Virus record (IMG/VR): IMGVR_UViG_3300016457_000999 | Location: 1-45,244 of that record | Strand: one strand, 5' to 3' | Length of the DNA stretch: 45,244 nucleotides | DNA from: a virus | Shown here: positions 1-6,628 of the stretch, piece after piece | Layout of the letters: every line of letters begins with the position of its first letter | Position numbering within the stretch: position 1 is the first letter of the stretch | Position numbers and translations under genes: made by a program | The notes under the pieces: model-generated | Told to the model about the DNA's origin: nothing | What the model saw: only the letters and a program-made list of their open reading frames with translations | Databases searched by the model: none

Positions 1-15
1 GGGGGGGGGGGGGGG
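1..15. other. Poly-G run at contig edge
   Basis: Fifteen consecutive G open the window, followed directly by ordinary sequence. Such a run at an extreme end is typical of a sequencing or assembly artefact. It is more likely a technical end than a biological terminus. Confidence 0.6.
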
Positions 16-40
16 AGGAGAAACTTTCAGGAGGAAAAGA

Positions 41-79
41 ATGGCGAAGAAAGTACACGTATTGTCGGAGCGGAGGTAG
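41..79 (+). CDS. 12-codon mini-ORF with strong RBS (doubtful)
   Basis: An ATG follows AGGAGG-type sequence (CAGGAGGAAAAGA) at good spacing and encodes MAKKVHVLSERR before TAG. It may be the start of a gene truncated at the attachment region, or a leader peptide. The strong ribosome binding site is the only support. The stop codon lies just before the first GGGTTAAA repeat pair. Confidence 0.2.
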   Translation: MAKKVHVLSERR

Positions 80-97
80 GGTTAAAAACGGGTTAAA
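79..97 (+). repeat. GGGTTAAA pair, left of tRNA fragment
   Basis: GGGTTAAA at 79-86 and again at 90-97, an 11-base period. A matching pair lies on the other side of the tRNA-Val fragment at 279-297. The paired, equally spaced layout flanking a core resembles arm-type integrase binding sites. That role is inferred. Confidence 0.5.
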
Positions 98-140
98 GGA
101 TAAAGTTATACGGGTAAGTCCTTGAAATGGCTTTGGTAAT

Positions 141-208
141 TCGGGTAACGTGAGAGTGCCATCCTCACACGGTGGAAGCCGAGGGTTCAAATCCCTCACC
201 GCCCACCA
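141..208 (+). other. tRNA-Val(CAC) 3' fragment, candidate attP core
   Basis: The sequence reads as the 3' two thirds of a tRNA. The anticodon stem CCATC/GGTGG encloses the loop CTCACAC, giving anticodon CAC (Val). A five-base variable region, T-stem GAGGG/CCCTC with loop TTCAAAT, acceptor strand ACCGCCC, discriminator A and an encoded CCA ending at 208 follow. The complementary 5' acceptor GGGCGGT is not present upstream and no normal D-arm can be built, so this is not a complete tRNA gene. Many integrative phages carry the 3' end of a tRNA gene as attP so that insertion restores the host tRNA. The integrase lies 6.4 kb away rather than next door, which is somewhat unusual. Confidence 0.65.
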
Positions 209-216
209 TACCAGCA

Positions 217-255
217 AAAACAGGGACTTGCCTCACTTGGGGGAGTCCCTGTTTT
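217..255 (+). terminator. Rho-independent terminator after tRNA fragment
   Basis: A perfect 12-bp stem (AAAACAGGGACT with AGTCCCTGTTTT) ends in a short T-run. It sits nine bases after the tRNA CCA, where the terminator of a tRNA gene would be, so it probably came with the host tRNA locus. Confidence 0.75.
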
Positions 256-278
256 CTTGCGAAACAGGGCGATTTTTA

Positions 279-297
279 GGGTTAAACTCGGGTCAAA
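279..297 (+). repeat. GGGTTAAA/GGGTCAAA pair, right of tRNA fragment
   Basis: GGGTTAAA at 279-286 and GGGTCAAA at 290-297 reproduce the 11-base spacing of the pair at 79-97. The two pairs are exactly 200 bases apart and flank the tRNA fragment and its terminator. Confidence 0.5.
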
Positions 298-362
298 ATC
301 CGGGACAAGAGAATAAGTCGTTTCTCCCTCGCCTCAAAACTTGTCGATAGGAGGATCGGCTT

Positions 363-1163
363 ATGCAGGTTATCTATGAGCCCAAGGGGAGGGCGCTTGA
401 GTATAGTCCCTTAGCTGTAAATCTTTATACGGGATGTACGCACGGGTGCCTTTATTGCTACGGACCCGCAACACTCCGAAAAAAACCAGGCGAATTTCAT
501 TCCAACGTCCAGCCAAGAAAAGACATCCTCAAAAAACTCGAAAGTGATTGTAAGAAAATGGAGGGGGATCCCCGGCAGATCCTTCTATGCTTTTTGTGTG
601 ATCCCTATCAACCAAGAGGGCTTTTTGACTATCGGAATCCCAGCCCTGACAGTCCTGTGGTTGAAGATATCACGCGGGAAGCGCTTCTTATCCTCGAAAA
701 ATATCATATGAATGTGACGGTCCTGACCAAAGGGGGAATGCGGGCAGGTCGGGACTTCGACATCCTGGCACGAAACGGGTGGTGGTTTGGGACGTCATTA
801 TCGTTCGTAAATGATGATGAGTTGCGTTTATGGGAGCCTGGACCCTCCGCAAATTGCTTTATGAGATGTGCGGCTATTAGGCGGGCGAAACTTATGGGGA
901 TTAAGACGTGGGTATCAGTTGAGCCGGTACTTCATTTCTCCGAAGCGCTGGATTGTATTTCGCTGTTATCAGGGAAACCCCCAGAATTGCCAGATATCGT
1001 TGATCACTGGAAAATAGGAAAGATTAACCATATGCCGAAGATCGAGAAACAGATTAATTGGGGACTATTCCTGCAGGAAGCCGAAGAGATTCTGAAGGGT
1101 AAATCGTATTACATCAAAAAGGATTTGGAAGATTGGAGATGGAAGTCAACTACCCACAGATGA
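363..1163 (+). CDS. Radical SAM protein, SPL-like
   Basis: A 266-residue protein with the radical SAM cluster motif C25-x3-C29-x2-C32 in the context TGCTHGCLYCY, near the N-terminus as in the spore photoproduct lyase-like branch. The three cysteines bind a [4Fe-4S] cluster that cleaves S-adenosylmethionine. Phages carry related proteins but substrates are mostly unknown; DNA base repair or modification is a reasonable guess. The start follows AGGAGG at about 350. The stop codon overlaps the next start (ATGA at 1160-1163), so the two are translationally coupled and the gene leads the rightward replication cluster. Family placement is secure; function is open. Confidence 0.8.
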   Translation: MQVIYEPKGRALEYSPLAVNLYTGCTHGCLYCYGPATLRKKPGEFHSNVQPRKDILKKLESDCKKMEGDPRQILLCFLCDPYQPRGLFDYRNPSPDSPVVEDITREALLILEKYHMNVTVLTKGGMRAGRDFDILARNGWWFGTSLSFVNDDELRLWEPGPSANCFMRCAAIRRAKLMGIKTWVSVEPVLHFSEALDCISLLSGKPPELPDIVDHWKIGKINHMPKIEKQINWGLFLQEAEEILKGKSYYIKKDLEDWRWKSTTHR

Positions 1164-1276
1164 ATCAGTGGGCTTCCTTGGCATATGATCGTGAAAATCG
1201 GAATGGTTATTTTTGGGAATGTGTTTGTGATTGTGGGGAATATGTAAATGGGGTTTTTTTTGGGGGAAAAAAATGA
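1160..1276 (+). CDS. 38-aa W-x-C-x-C-D-C-G mini-protein
   Basis: A short reading frame bounded by two ATGA overlaps: its ATG uses the last bases of the radical SAM gene and its TGA overlaps the ATG of the replisome organiser at 1273. Such tight coupling on both sides argues that it is real. The product carries YFWECVCDCGEY, a Cys-rich motif seen in small zinc-binding phage proteins. No enzymatic domain fits in 38 residues; a zinc-binding role is inferred. Confidence 0.55.
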   Translation: MNQWASLAYDRENRNGYFWECVCDCGEYVNGVFFGGKK

Positions 1277-2103
1277 AATGGTACAAACATCTTGCTGGTT
1301 CCCTAAATAATAGCATTATTGCTGAAGCCATTGAACGATTCGGGGGGGATGGATACCTTGTTTTCTTTGGTATTTTAGAGTTGATTTCTGATGAATTTGA
1401 CATATATCACCCCGGAGAAAAGACTTTAAGAATGGCAAAAGTTAAGCAAAATCTGCAACTTTCTCGGCAGAAAATTGTCAAAATTCTGTCGTTTTTTGAT
1501 CAAAAAGCAAAAATAAATCAGAAAAAAAATGTCAGCTTTTTTGCCACAGTTGAGGGAAATAGTATTCATATAAAATGTAATAGATTGGCGGAGTTATGCG
1601 ATAATCACACACAAAAACTATTGAAAGATACTTCGAAGTTACTTCAAAGTGAAAACGAAGTTACTTCGTCCCATAGAAGTAAGAAGAAAGAAGTAGAAGA
1701 AGAAGAAAGACTAACTACAAATACCCCCCCTATATCCCCCCACGGAAACAATCTTCCGCCTTACCAAAAAATTATTGAACACCTGAACGAAAAAACCGGG
1801 AAAAAATTTCGGGTTAATTCTAAAGAAACAAAAGCTCTAATTAAAGCCCGATGGAACAGTGGGTTCACATTAGAGGATTTTAAAAAAGTCATAGACAATA
1901 AAACTGCCAAATGGCTGACGGACCCAAAAATGATTGATTATCTCCGGCCTCAAACTCTATTCGGAACAAAATTTGAATCCTACTTACAGGAAAGAGGACA
2001 CCCCATGCAAGGCAGGGTATCGGATAAAAGCATTAAAAATATTGAGGCATTAAATATATGGGAAAGGGAGGAAATAGAAAATGAAAAACAGGACCAAGTT
2101 TAA
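1273..2103 (+). CDS. Phage replisome organiser (Phg_2220_C-type)
   Basis: A protein of 276 residues from the ATG at 1273, chosen because it overlaps the upstream stop in ATGA and follows a GGGGG-rich RBS; a start 42 bases further upstream is possible. The N-terminal ~100 residues (MKWYKHLAGSLNN..., FGGDGYLVFFGILELI) resemble the winged-helix domain of phage replisome organisers. A charged, low-complexity Glu/Lys linker follows. The C-terminal ~80 residues match the conserved phage C-terminal domain PF09524, with NEKTGKKFRVNSKETKALI, ARWNSGFTLEDF, and TDPKMIDYLRPQTLFGTKFE. Proteins of this type bind the phage origin and recruit the helicase loader. The next gene overlaps by 23 bases. Confidence 0.8.
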   Translation: MKWYKHLAGSLNNSIIAEAIERFGGDGYLVFFGILELISDEFDIYHPGEKTLRMAKVKQNLQLSRQKIVKILSFFDQKAKINQKKNVSFFATVEGNSIHIKCNRLAELCDNHTQKLLKDTSKLLQSENEVTSSHRSKKKEVEEEERLTTNTPPISPHGNNLPPYQKIIEHLNEKTGKKFRVNSKETKALIKARWNSGFTLEDFKKVIDNKTAKWLTDPKMIDYLRPQTLFGTKFESYLQERGHPMQGRVSDKSIKNIEALNIWEREEIENEKQDQV

Positions 2104-2638
2104 GGAATTCATGGCCGGATTGGGGGAATTATATGACAAGGAAATAACCCCTATACTCAGTAAAATTTATTGGAAAAGTTTATTACCTTTCTCTGATTCA
2201 GAATGTGAAAAAGTATTTAACCAGATAATCTCTACATCTAAGTTTTGGCCTAAACCGTCAGAGTTTCTTGAGATATTAAAGGGTTCGGAAGAAGATCAAG
2301 CAACTTTAGCTTGGCTGGAAGTGGATAGGGCTGTTAGACGTATCGGGCCCCTGGCCTCAGTGCAGTTTGACGACCCGGTTATTCATAGCACCATAGAGGC
2401 ACTTGGAGGGTGGGAAGTCCTGGGAAATGTGTCAGAATATGATTGGAAATGGACAAGGAAAGATTTTATTGCGTTATACCCCGTTATGGCAAAAAAAGAT
2501 AAGCACCCCAAAAGGCTGATAGGTCAGACCGAGAGGGAAAATTTAGGCCGGAATTACAAAGACTTTATTCCTGATACCGTGATGGTCGGGGGCGCTAAAA
2601 GGATGAAATTATTAAAAAAAGTGAGCAGTATAAGATAG
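2081..2638 (+). CDS. Probable replication partner/helicase loader
   Basis: A 185-residue protein that overlaps the replisome organiser by 23 bases. It contains an aromatic segment (FWPKPSEFLEIL) and a central region resembling small phage proteins annotated near replication initiators (DUF6475-like; tentative). No Walker A is present, so it is not a DnaC-type ATPase. By position it most likely links the initiator to the replicative helicase, as lambda P or SPP1 G39P do. Function rests mainly on gene order. Confidence 0.5.
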   Translation: MKNRTKFKEFMAGLGELYDKEITPILSKIYWKSLLPFSDSECEKVFNQIISTSKFWPKPSEFLEILKGSEEDQATLAWLEVDRAVRRIGPLASVQFDDPVIHSTIEALGGWEVLGNVSEYDWKWTRKDFIALYPVMAKKDKHPKRLIGQTERENLGRNYKDFIPDTVMVGGAKRMKLLKKVSSIR

Positions 2639-2652
2639 GAGGTGGGCGCTTA

Positions 2653-3231
2653 ATGAAAAGTAAAATTGCATGGATTGATACGGAAACAGGCGGGGTAGAT
2701 TCTAATAAACACGCTTTACTCCAAACAGCTATTGAAGTTTTTATAGATCAGGAGAAAGCCGAATCCGAAATTTTTTACTCTGCCCCGTTTGAAGGAGATA
2801 TTGTTGAAGATGAGGCCTTGGAGGTAAATGGTTTTACCCGGGAGGAGGTCGATCGTTTCCCTGCGCCAATTATTACTCATATAAAAATTGTAAAGATGCT
2901 TGAAAAATATGTGGATAGGTATAACCCGCTCGATAAATTCATATTCGCGGGTTATGGGGCCAGGTTCGACATGGATTTTCTTAGGGCCTTTTTCGGAAAA
3001 AGCGGAGATGATTATTTTGGGAGTTATTTTTATTCTCTTCCAATGGATGTCATATCATTTGTGGCGGAGGGGGTGCTTTTGGGCGTGGTAAAGCCCATGA
3101 AGAGCTTTAGGTTGGCGAAGGTCTGCGAACAGATGGGGGTTGGACTTGGGGAAAAGGCCCATGATGCGATGGAGGATATCCGAGCAACAAGGGAACTTTA
3201 TGGCAAACTGAAGGGGTTACATGAGGGTTAA
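2653..3231 (+). CDS. DnaQ-like 3'-5' exonuclease (DEDDh)
   Basis: A 192-residue exonuclease of the DnaQ/RNase T superfamily. The metal ligands are visible: D9 and E11 in WIDTETGG, D106 in YGARFDMDFL, and H170/D175 in the EKAHDAMEDIRA motif that defines the DEDDh subgroup. Likely roles are proofreading for a host or phage polymerase or trimming of 3' ends. It starts after GGAGGTG at good spacing. Its stop codon lies inside the left arm of a degenerate attC-like element, as is common for genes carried in integron cassettes. Confidence 0.85.
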   Translation: MKSKIAWIDTETGGVDSNKHALLQTAIEVFIDQEKAESEIFYSAPFEGDIVEDEALEVNGFTREEVDRFPAPIITHIKIVKMLEKYVDRYNPLDKFIFAGYGARFDMDFLRAFFGKSGDDYFGSYFYSLPMDVISFVAEGVLLGVVKPMKSFRLAKVCEQMGVGLGEKAHDAMEDIRATRELYGKLKGLHEG

Positions 3232-3276
3232 GCTGAGCGGATGCAAAAAACCACACCGCTGATTAGAACGTTGGAG
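3225..3276 (+). repeat. Degenerate attC-like site A
   Basis: AGCGG-A-TG (3236-3243) pairs with CACCGCT (3254-3260) leaving one extrahelical A, around an A-rich loop. The right end carries AACGTTGGAG with an imperfect GTTRRRY box at 3270. The left RYYYAAC box is not recognisable. The layout is that of the three better sites at 3526, 4167 and 5026, so this may be a decayed attC or the landing site of the array. Confidence 0.4.
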
Positions 3277-3281
3277 AGACT

Positions 3282-3467
3282 ATGGACCCACGGAACTGTT
3301 TAGAGTGTAATACTGCAATTTGTCATTATGACTCTAATGGATATGAAAGTGTAGAATGCCTCCACCCTGACCGACCAGGAGACCCATGTTTCGTAGATGA
3401 TGGGCAAGGTATTCCTATCTGGTGCCCCAAAGGCAAAATAAATAATCTCGAAGCTGAAAACATGTAG
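3282..3467 (+). CDS. Cys-rich 61-aa cassette protein
   Basis: A 61-residue protein with six cysteines (NCLECNTAIC, ECLHPD, DPCFVDD, WCPKG), probably a small zinc-binding or disulfide-stabilised fold. It starts 6 bases past the right box of attC-like site A, and the next site begins 58 bases after its stop. That is the one-gene-per-cassette layout of integrons. GGAGAG precedes the ATG. No function can be assigned. Confidence 0.6.
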   Translation: MDPRNCLECNTAICHYDSNGYESVECLHPDRPGDPCFVDDGQGIPIWCPKGKINNLEAENM

Positions 3468-3525
3468 TTACAGAAGCGAATTAAGGCACTGGAACAGGGG
3501 TGATCCCGCTTTTAGCAAAAACGCA

Positions 3526-3584
3526 ATATAACCATACACTGGAGCGAACGCAAAAAGCTGCGCCGCTCAGCTTAGACGTTATAA
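3526..3584 (+). repeat. attC-like recombination site B
   Basis: The left box ATATAAC (3526-3532) and right box GTTATAA (3578-3584) are near complementary. The inner arms CTG-G-AGCGAACGC and GCGCCGCTCAG fold with an extrahelical G and an extra A on the left arm, around an AAAAAGCT apex. Unpaired bases on one arm are the structural signature that integron integrases read in folded single-stranded attC. Length (59 bp) is in the normal attC range. Confidence 0.75.
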
Positions 3585-3597
3585 TGCTTGAGGTCAT

Positions 3598-4218
3598 ATG
3601 AAAAAGTATCAAATAATTTATGCAGATCCTCCTTGGCGACAATCAAAAGGCGGCAAAAAAAATGCAAGGCCATTGTCTTCAGGCGAAAAATTAGACTATC
3701 AAGTCATATCTCTTGAAGAGATAAAATTTCATCTTTCCAGCGTAAAGACTGAGACAAACAGCATATTATTTTTATGGACTATAGACAAATACTTGTTTGA
3801 AGCAGAGCAGCTTGCTAAAAGCCTTGGCTATAAACTACATGCAAGAATGATATGGAACAAAGTAACTGGTATTCCAGCGGCTTTTACTGTTAGATATGGG
3901 CATGAATATCTATTATATATGTATTCAGGGAAATTGCTACCGATCGCAAAAGCTGAAAGAGGCAAAATTCATACTGTTTTTACAGAACAGGTTAAAAAAC
4001 ATAGCCAAAAACCTTTAATAGCACGACAAATAATTAATCGATTATATCCCAATGCCACTAAACTTGAAATGTATGCAAGAATAAAAAAAGAGATTATACA
4101 AGATCCTGCTTTAGACGGATGGGATTTTTGGGGCAATGAAGTTGATAGCGATATTGACATTATGCAATATAACAAGACGCTGGACTCTGACGGCAAAAAG
4201 CCGCCGCAGGTCAGCTAA
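3598..4218 (+). CDS. MT-A70 family N6-adenine methyltransferase
   Basis: A 206-residue methyltransferase of the MT-A70 family. The catalytic DPPW motif is at residues 10-13 (IIYADPPWR), close to the N-terminus as is usual for the bacterial and phage branch. WTIDKYLFEA, ARMIWNKVTG and KLEMYARI match later conserved segments. It should transfer methyl from AdoMet to adenine N6 in DNA. No restriction partner is adjacent, so it may act as an orphan protective enzyme. The start follows TGAGG 13 bases past attC-like site B. Its TAA lies inside attC-like site D, as expected when gene and attC travel together. It is more AT-rich than the flanking genes, consistent with separate acquisition. Confidence 0.85.
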   Translation: MKKYQIIYADPPWRQSKGGKKNARPLSSGEKLDYQVISLEEIKFHLSSVKTETNSILFLWTIDKYLFEAEQLAKSLGYKLHARMIWNKVTGIPAAFTVRYGHEYLLYMYSGKLLPIAKAERGKIHTVFTEQVKKHSQKPLIARQIINRLYPNATKLEMYARIKKEIIQDPALDGWDFWGNEVDSDIDIMQYNKTLDSDGKKPPQVS

Positions 4219-4229
4219 AATCGTGTAGG
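4167..4229 (+). repeat. attC-like recombination site D
   Basis: The left box ATATAAC (4167-4173) is identical to that of site B. The arm at 4179-4194 (GCTG-G-AC-T-CTG-A-CGGC) pairs in all 13 positions with GCCGCAGGTCAGC at 4203-4215, leaving exactly three extrahelical bases G, T and A on one side. The right box GTGTAGG (4223-4229) departs from GTTRRRY, so activity may be reduced. The methyltransferase stop codon is at 4216-4218, immediately after the stem. Confidence 0.8.
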
Positions 4230-4238
4230 AGGATAATA

Positions 4239-4343
4239 ATGAAAGATAACAAGCTAATGCAAATGAAATGCGAAATATCAATTATCTGTCCTACTTGTAA
4301 GGGGCGGGGTTTTTTAAAAAAAATAAGGATCGGTAAGGTGTGA
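4239..4343 (+). CDS. 34-aa zinc-knuckle peptide upstream of RuvC
   Basis: A short gene preceded by TAGGAGGA at ideal spacing. The product contains CPTCKGRG, a half zinc-finger like those in DnaJ. Its stop TGA is followed one base later by the ATG of the RuvC-like gene, so translation of the two is probably coupled. Lying between attC-like sites D and C, it is part of the same putative cassette as the resolvase. Confidence 0.55.
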   Translation: MKDNKLMQMKCEISIICPTCKGRGFLKKIRIGKV

Positions 4344-4344
4344 C

Positions 4345-4929
4345 ATGATTCTCTGCCTTGATATTGCATTTGAGCACATTGGCTATTCAATGTTCCACGA
4401 TAAACATCCGGTTGCCTTAGGCATGATCCATGTGCCGAAATCCGGCAAAAAAAATGTTAGGGTATCAGATGAACGGGCGGACCGGTGCGCGGCCATGGTG
4501 GGGCACCTCATAAACCTGATCTTTAAGCATAAGGCACAGGGAGTTATCGGGGAGCTTCCTTCTGGATCCCAAAATGCGAGGGCGGCGAACCTGTTGGGCT
4601 GGGCAGGGGGCCTGGTTGTAACGACATGCAGGATATTGGAGCTGCCGGCAGAGTGGGTCAGCCAGAACGATGTTAAAATAGCGGTGGCCGGGAAAAAGAA
4701 TGCCACAAAACCGGAGATTATGGATAAGGTCGCGGAATTTTACGGTTGGAATAGAAAAGAGAAGGTGATAAAGATCAAGAAAGGGAAGCGGGCGGGAAAG
4801 ACCACTAAACAGGTGACCTATGATGCATTGGGCGGGAAATATCCGGCTGGAAAATTCGAGCATGTTGCAGATTCGATAGGGGTTTACTGGGCATCGAGGG
4901 ATAGGAATTTGGTGAGGATGTATGGATGA
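4345..4929 (+). CDS. RuvC-like Holliday junction resolvase
   Basis: A 194-residue protein of the RNase H-fold resolvase family. The first acidic ligand is D6 in ILCLDIAFEHIGYS. The second lies in GVIGELPSGSQNARAA. VKIAVAGKKNATKPEIMDKV corresponds to the family's lysine-rich DNA-binding segment, and EHVADSIGVYWA supplies the C-terminal acidic pair. Expected to cut four-way junctions during replication, recombination or packaging. It is preceded by the zinc-knuckle peptide and followed by attC-like site C. A resolvase as cassette cargo would be notable. Confidence 0.8.
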   Translation: MILCLDIAFEHIGYSMFHDKHPVALGMIHVPKSGKKNVRVSDERADRCAAMVGHLINLIFKHKAQGVIGELPSGSQNARAANLLGWAGGLVVTTCRILELPAEWVSQNDVKIAVAGKKNATKPEIMDKVAEFYGWNRKEKVIKIKKGKRAGKTTKQVTYDALGGKYPAGKFEHVADSIGVYWASRDRNLVRMYG

Positions 4930-5194
4930 GAAAAAAAGGGATGCGACTAATTCGGTCTTATGGTGGAAGCCTGGGACTAATAATGTTTTTATCCGACCAC
5001 TTTTGGTAGGCAAATCAATGGGTTGGGCTAACCAGCGCATAGAGCGGACGCCAAAAGCTGCGCCGCTCATGCTAAATCGTTATAATTATTTCTTAGAATT
5101 TTTTTGCCGCATATTTGTAGCCCATGCCAGCCATTTCCGAATATGGGACGGTATCCGGAATAGCCTCGTCGGGGAACTCCGGATCTGGAATTAA
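4922..5194 (+). CDS. Possible 90-aa ORF reading through attC C (doubtful)
   Basis: The frame overlaps the end of the RuvC gene by 8 bases and could be translationally coupled to it. The first ~38 residues look plausible, then the frame runs through attC-like site C and into antisense of the leftward gene ending at 5093. Read-through of attC into a C-terminal tail is common in cassette ORFs. The late part is probably accidental. Confidence 0.3.
   Translation: MDEKKRDATNSVLWWKPGTNNVFIRPLLVGKSMGWANQRIERTPKAAPLMLNRYNYFLEFFCRIFVAHASHFRIWDGIRNSLVGELRIWN
5026..5085 (+). repeat. attC-like recombination site C
   Basis: The clearest of the set. The left box GGCTAAC (5026-5032) faces the right box GTTATAA (5079-5085). 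The arm GCAT-A-GAGCGG-A-CGC (5037-5051) pairs perfectly over 13 positions with GCGCCGCTCATGC (5060-5072), leaving two extrahelical A on one side and a CAAAAGCT apex like that of site B. The site closes the + strand cluster; the leftward gene block begins 8 bases later. Confidence 0.8.
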
Positions 5195-5926
5195 ATTCAT
5201 ATCGGCATCTTTTACCCTGCCCTTTATGTTGATATACCAATCCCGGATATTGACAGGTATGAGCAGGTTTTCAATGGCCACACATATCGCTTCCATTGTT
5301 TGCCTGCTTATGTACTCTTTAGGTAAAGATCTCCATTTCCACAAATCCAACCTTCGATAGTGCCCTTCTATTCTCGAATATTCCGCTCTCAACTTGTCAC
5401 ATTGCATCCGCTTGTATTCGTAAAAAGATTCAACTTCTTCTTTCGTTGGCTTTCCATTGACATGATGATTCACCCCCATCCAGGCAGAAGCCGCGGCATT
5501 AATTTCTCTGTTTGTTGTGCCGACATAAAACATGTCAAACGGTATGACGCGATATTGTTCAGCCGCCCACTGTTTAAATTTCTTTTTCCAGTAATATAGA
5601 GGCCGGAATTGTTCAAAAAGACATTTTTTCTCAATGTTATTGCGAAGCATATATCCGAATGATGTTTTAGTGGATGTGCCAGGGGCTACCGTCAAGATGA
5701 CACCATCCATAGGCGTTGTTATGTGATAGCGCACCAGTTGCTTGTAATCATCCCATCCGTACTCGGGATATCCGAAGCGCCGGAAGAGATATGCAAAGGC
5801 TTCGCCATAGTTTATATCACCTAAAATTCTATATGCTTCTGTGGGCACATCAAATATGCCCATAGAAGCACCACGATATTTTTCATCATCAAGATTTGCT
5901 GGTTTACATCGAAATATTTCCTTCAC
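5093..5926 (-). CDS. Hypothetical phage protein, 277 aa
   Basis: A 277-residue soluble protein with many aromatic and charged residues (YYWKKKFKQWAAEQYR, DLWKWRSLPKEY) and no motif I recognise. The start is a GTG that overlaps the stop of the upstream gene as GTGA, so it is coupled to the zinc-ribbon protein at 5923-6264. It is the last gene of the leftward block and its stop comes 8 bases from attC-like site C. No function is proposed. Confidence 0.7.
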   Translation of the reverse strand: MKEIFRCKPANLDDEKYRGASMGIFDVPTEAYRILGDINYGEAFAYLFRRFGYPEYGWDDYKQLVRYHITTPMDGVILTVAPGTSTKTSFGYMLRNNIEKKCLFEQFRPLYYWKKKFKQWAAEQYRVIPFDMFYVGTTNREINAAASAWMGVNHHVNGKPTKEEVESFYEYKRMQCDKLRAEYSRIEGHYRRLDLWKWRSLPKEYISRQTMEAICVAIENLLIPVNIRDWYINIKGRVKDADMNLIPDPEFPDEAIPDTVPYSEMAGMGYKYAAKKF

Positions 5927-6264
5927 GGTTTATACCCTTTCGGCCATGGTAACTTCCATTGATCAATTACCGTGTCCCAATTGATTTCGTCAGCAGATAA
6001 TTCTAATCTTCCGACTTTTAATATTTCAGCAAATTGTTTTTGTATCTCCGGGACTCTCAAAACTTCGATACCGTTTCTCAGTAATCCAATTCGCAGGGCT
6101 TCAAGGTCATCACAAAGTAAAAATTGAGTCACTGCACAATTTTCACATAAACCTTTTTGCGCTCTCCGAAAGGGCCTTGCCTCTGGGTTTGTATTTTCCC
6201 CCGGCAGGCAGGGTTTACCGCATCAGACACATGATGTCATGGCTTGTTCTGTTAGACCTTTCAT
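5923..6264 (-). CDS. Zinc-ribbon protein interrupted by in-frame TGA
   Basis: The ATG at 6264 has a good AAGGAG site 8 bases upstream and directly follows the membrane-protein gene. The frame has TGA as codon 14 (6223-6225), then continues open to 5923. Cysteines fall on both sides of the TGA: C12-V-stop-C15-G-K-P-C19 and C40-E-N-C43, which together make a zinc-ribbon-like pattern. A GTG at 6132 would give only the last 69 residues (TQFLLCDDLEALRIG...) and has no clear RBS. Read as a whole the gene looks like one protein with a nonsense change, a sequencing error, or a recoded TGA. Other genes here use TGA as stop, so a global code change is excluded. Confidence 0.55.
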
Positions 6265-6276
6265 GGGGCATTCTCC

Positions 6277-6591
6277 TTAATAGATAGTTGCGGGTTTTTC
6301 TGGTGTTTCTGGTGTTTTTGAGTCAGCCTCTTCGTCTACATCTTTTCCCCACCTCAATATTGAAACATTATCCACAATCGATGCAAAACCATAAAAAATT
6401 GCCCATGTGCAAAGTCCGACAAGGATACCAGATGCCACATAAACAAATATTTCCCCTTTATTTAGGATAAAGCCATATTTGTAATTCGCAATTTTAACCC
6501 CCAATGAGATCCCGGTTATGCCTTCGCAGAGCAGTAAAAACCATGCTAAAAATCTCAACCATCCCACAACAAGTCTATCTTTTTCTCTCAT
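6277..6591 (-). CDS. Small two-TM membrane protein
   Basis: A 104-residue protein with two hydrophobic segments (about 10-30, FLAWFLLLCEGITGISLG, and 47-72, IFVYVASGILVGLCTWAIF) and a charged, proline-rich C-terminal tail. It is probably an inner-membrane protein with both ends on the same side. A lysis or superinfection role is possible but unsupported. The next gene's RBS follows its stop directly. Confidence 0.65.
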   Translation of the reverse strand: MREKDRLVVGWLRFLAWFLLLCEGITGISLGVKIANYKYGFILNKGEIFVYVASGILVGLCTWAIFYGFASIVDNVSILRWGKDVDEEADSKTPETPEKPATIY

Positions 6592-6628
6592 AATAATCCT
6601 CCTTATTAATTATAATTTTCAGGGTATC

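Noticed and set aside
6223-6225. Selenocysteine at the in-frame TGA
   Set aside because: No clear bacterial SECIS hairpin follows, and the zinc-ribbon cysteines are already present around it, so Sec is not needed to explain the protein.
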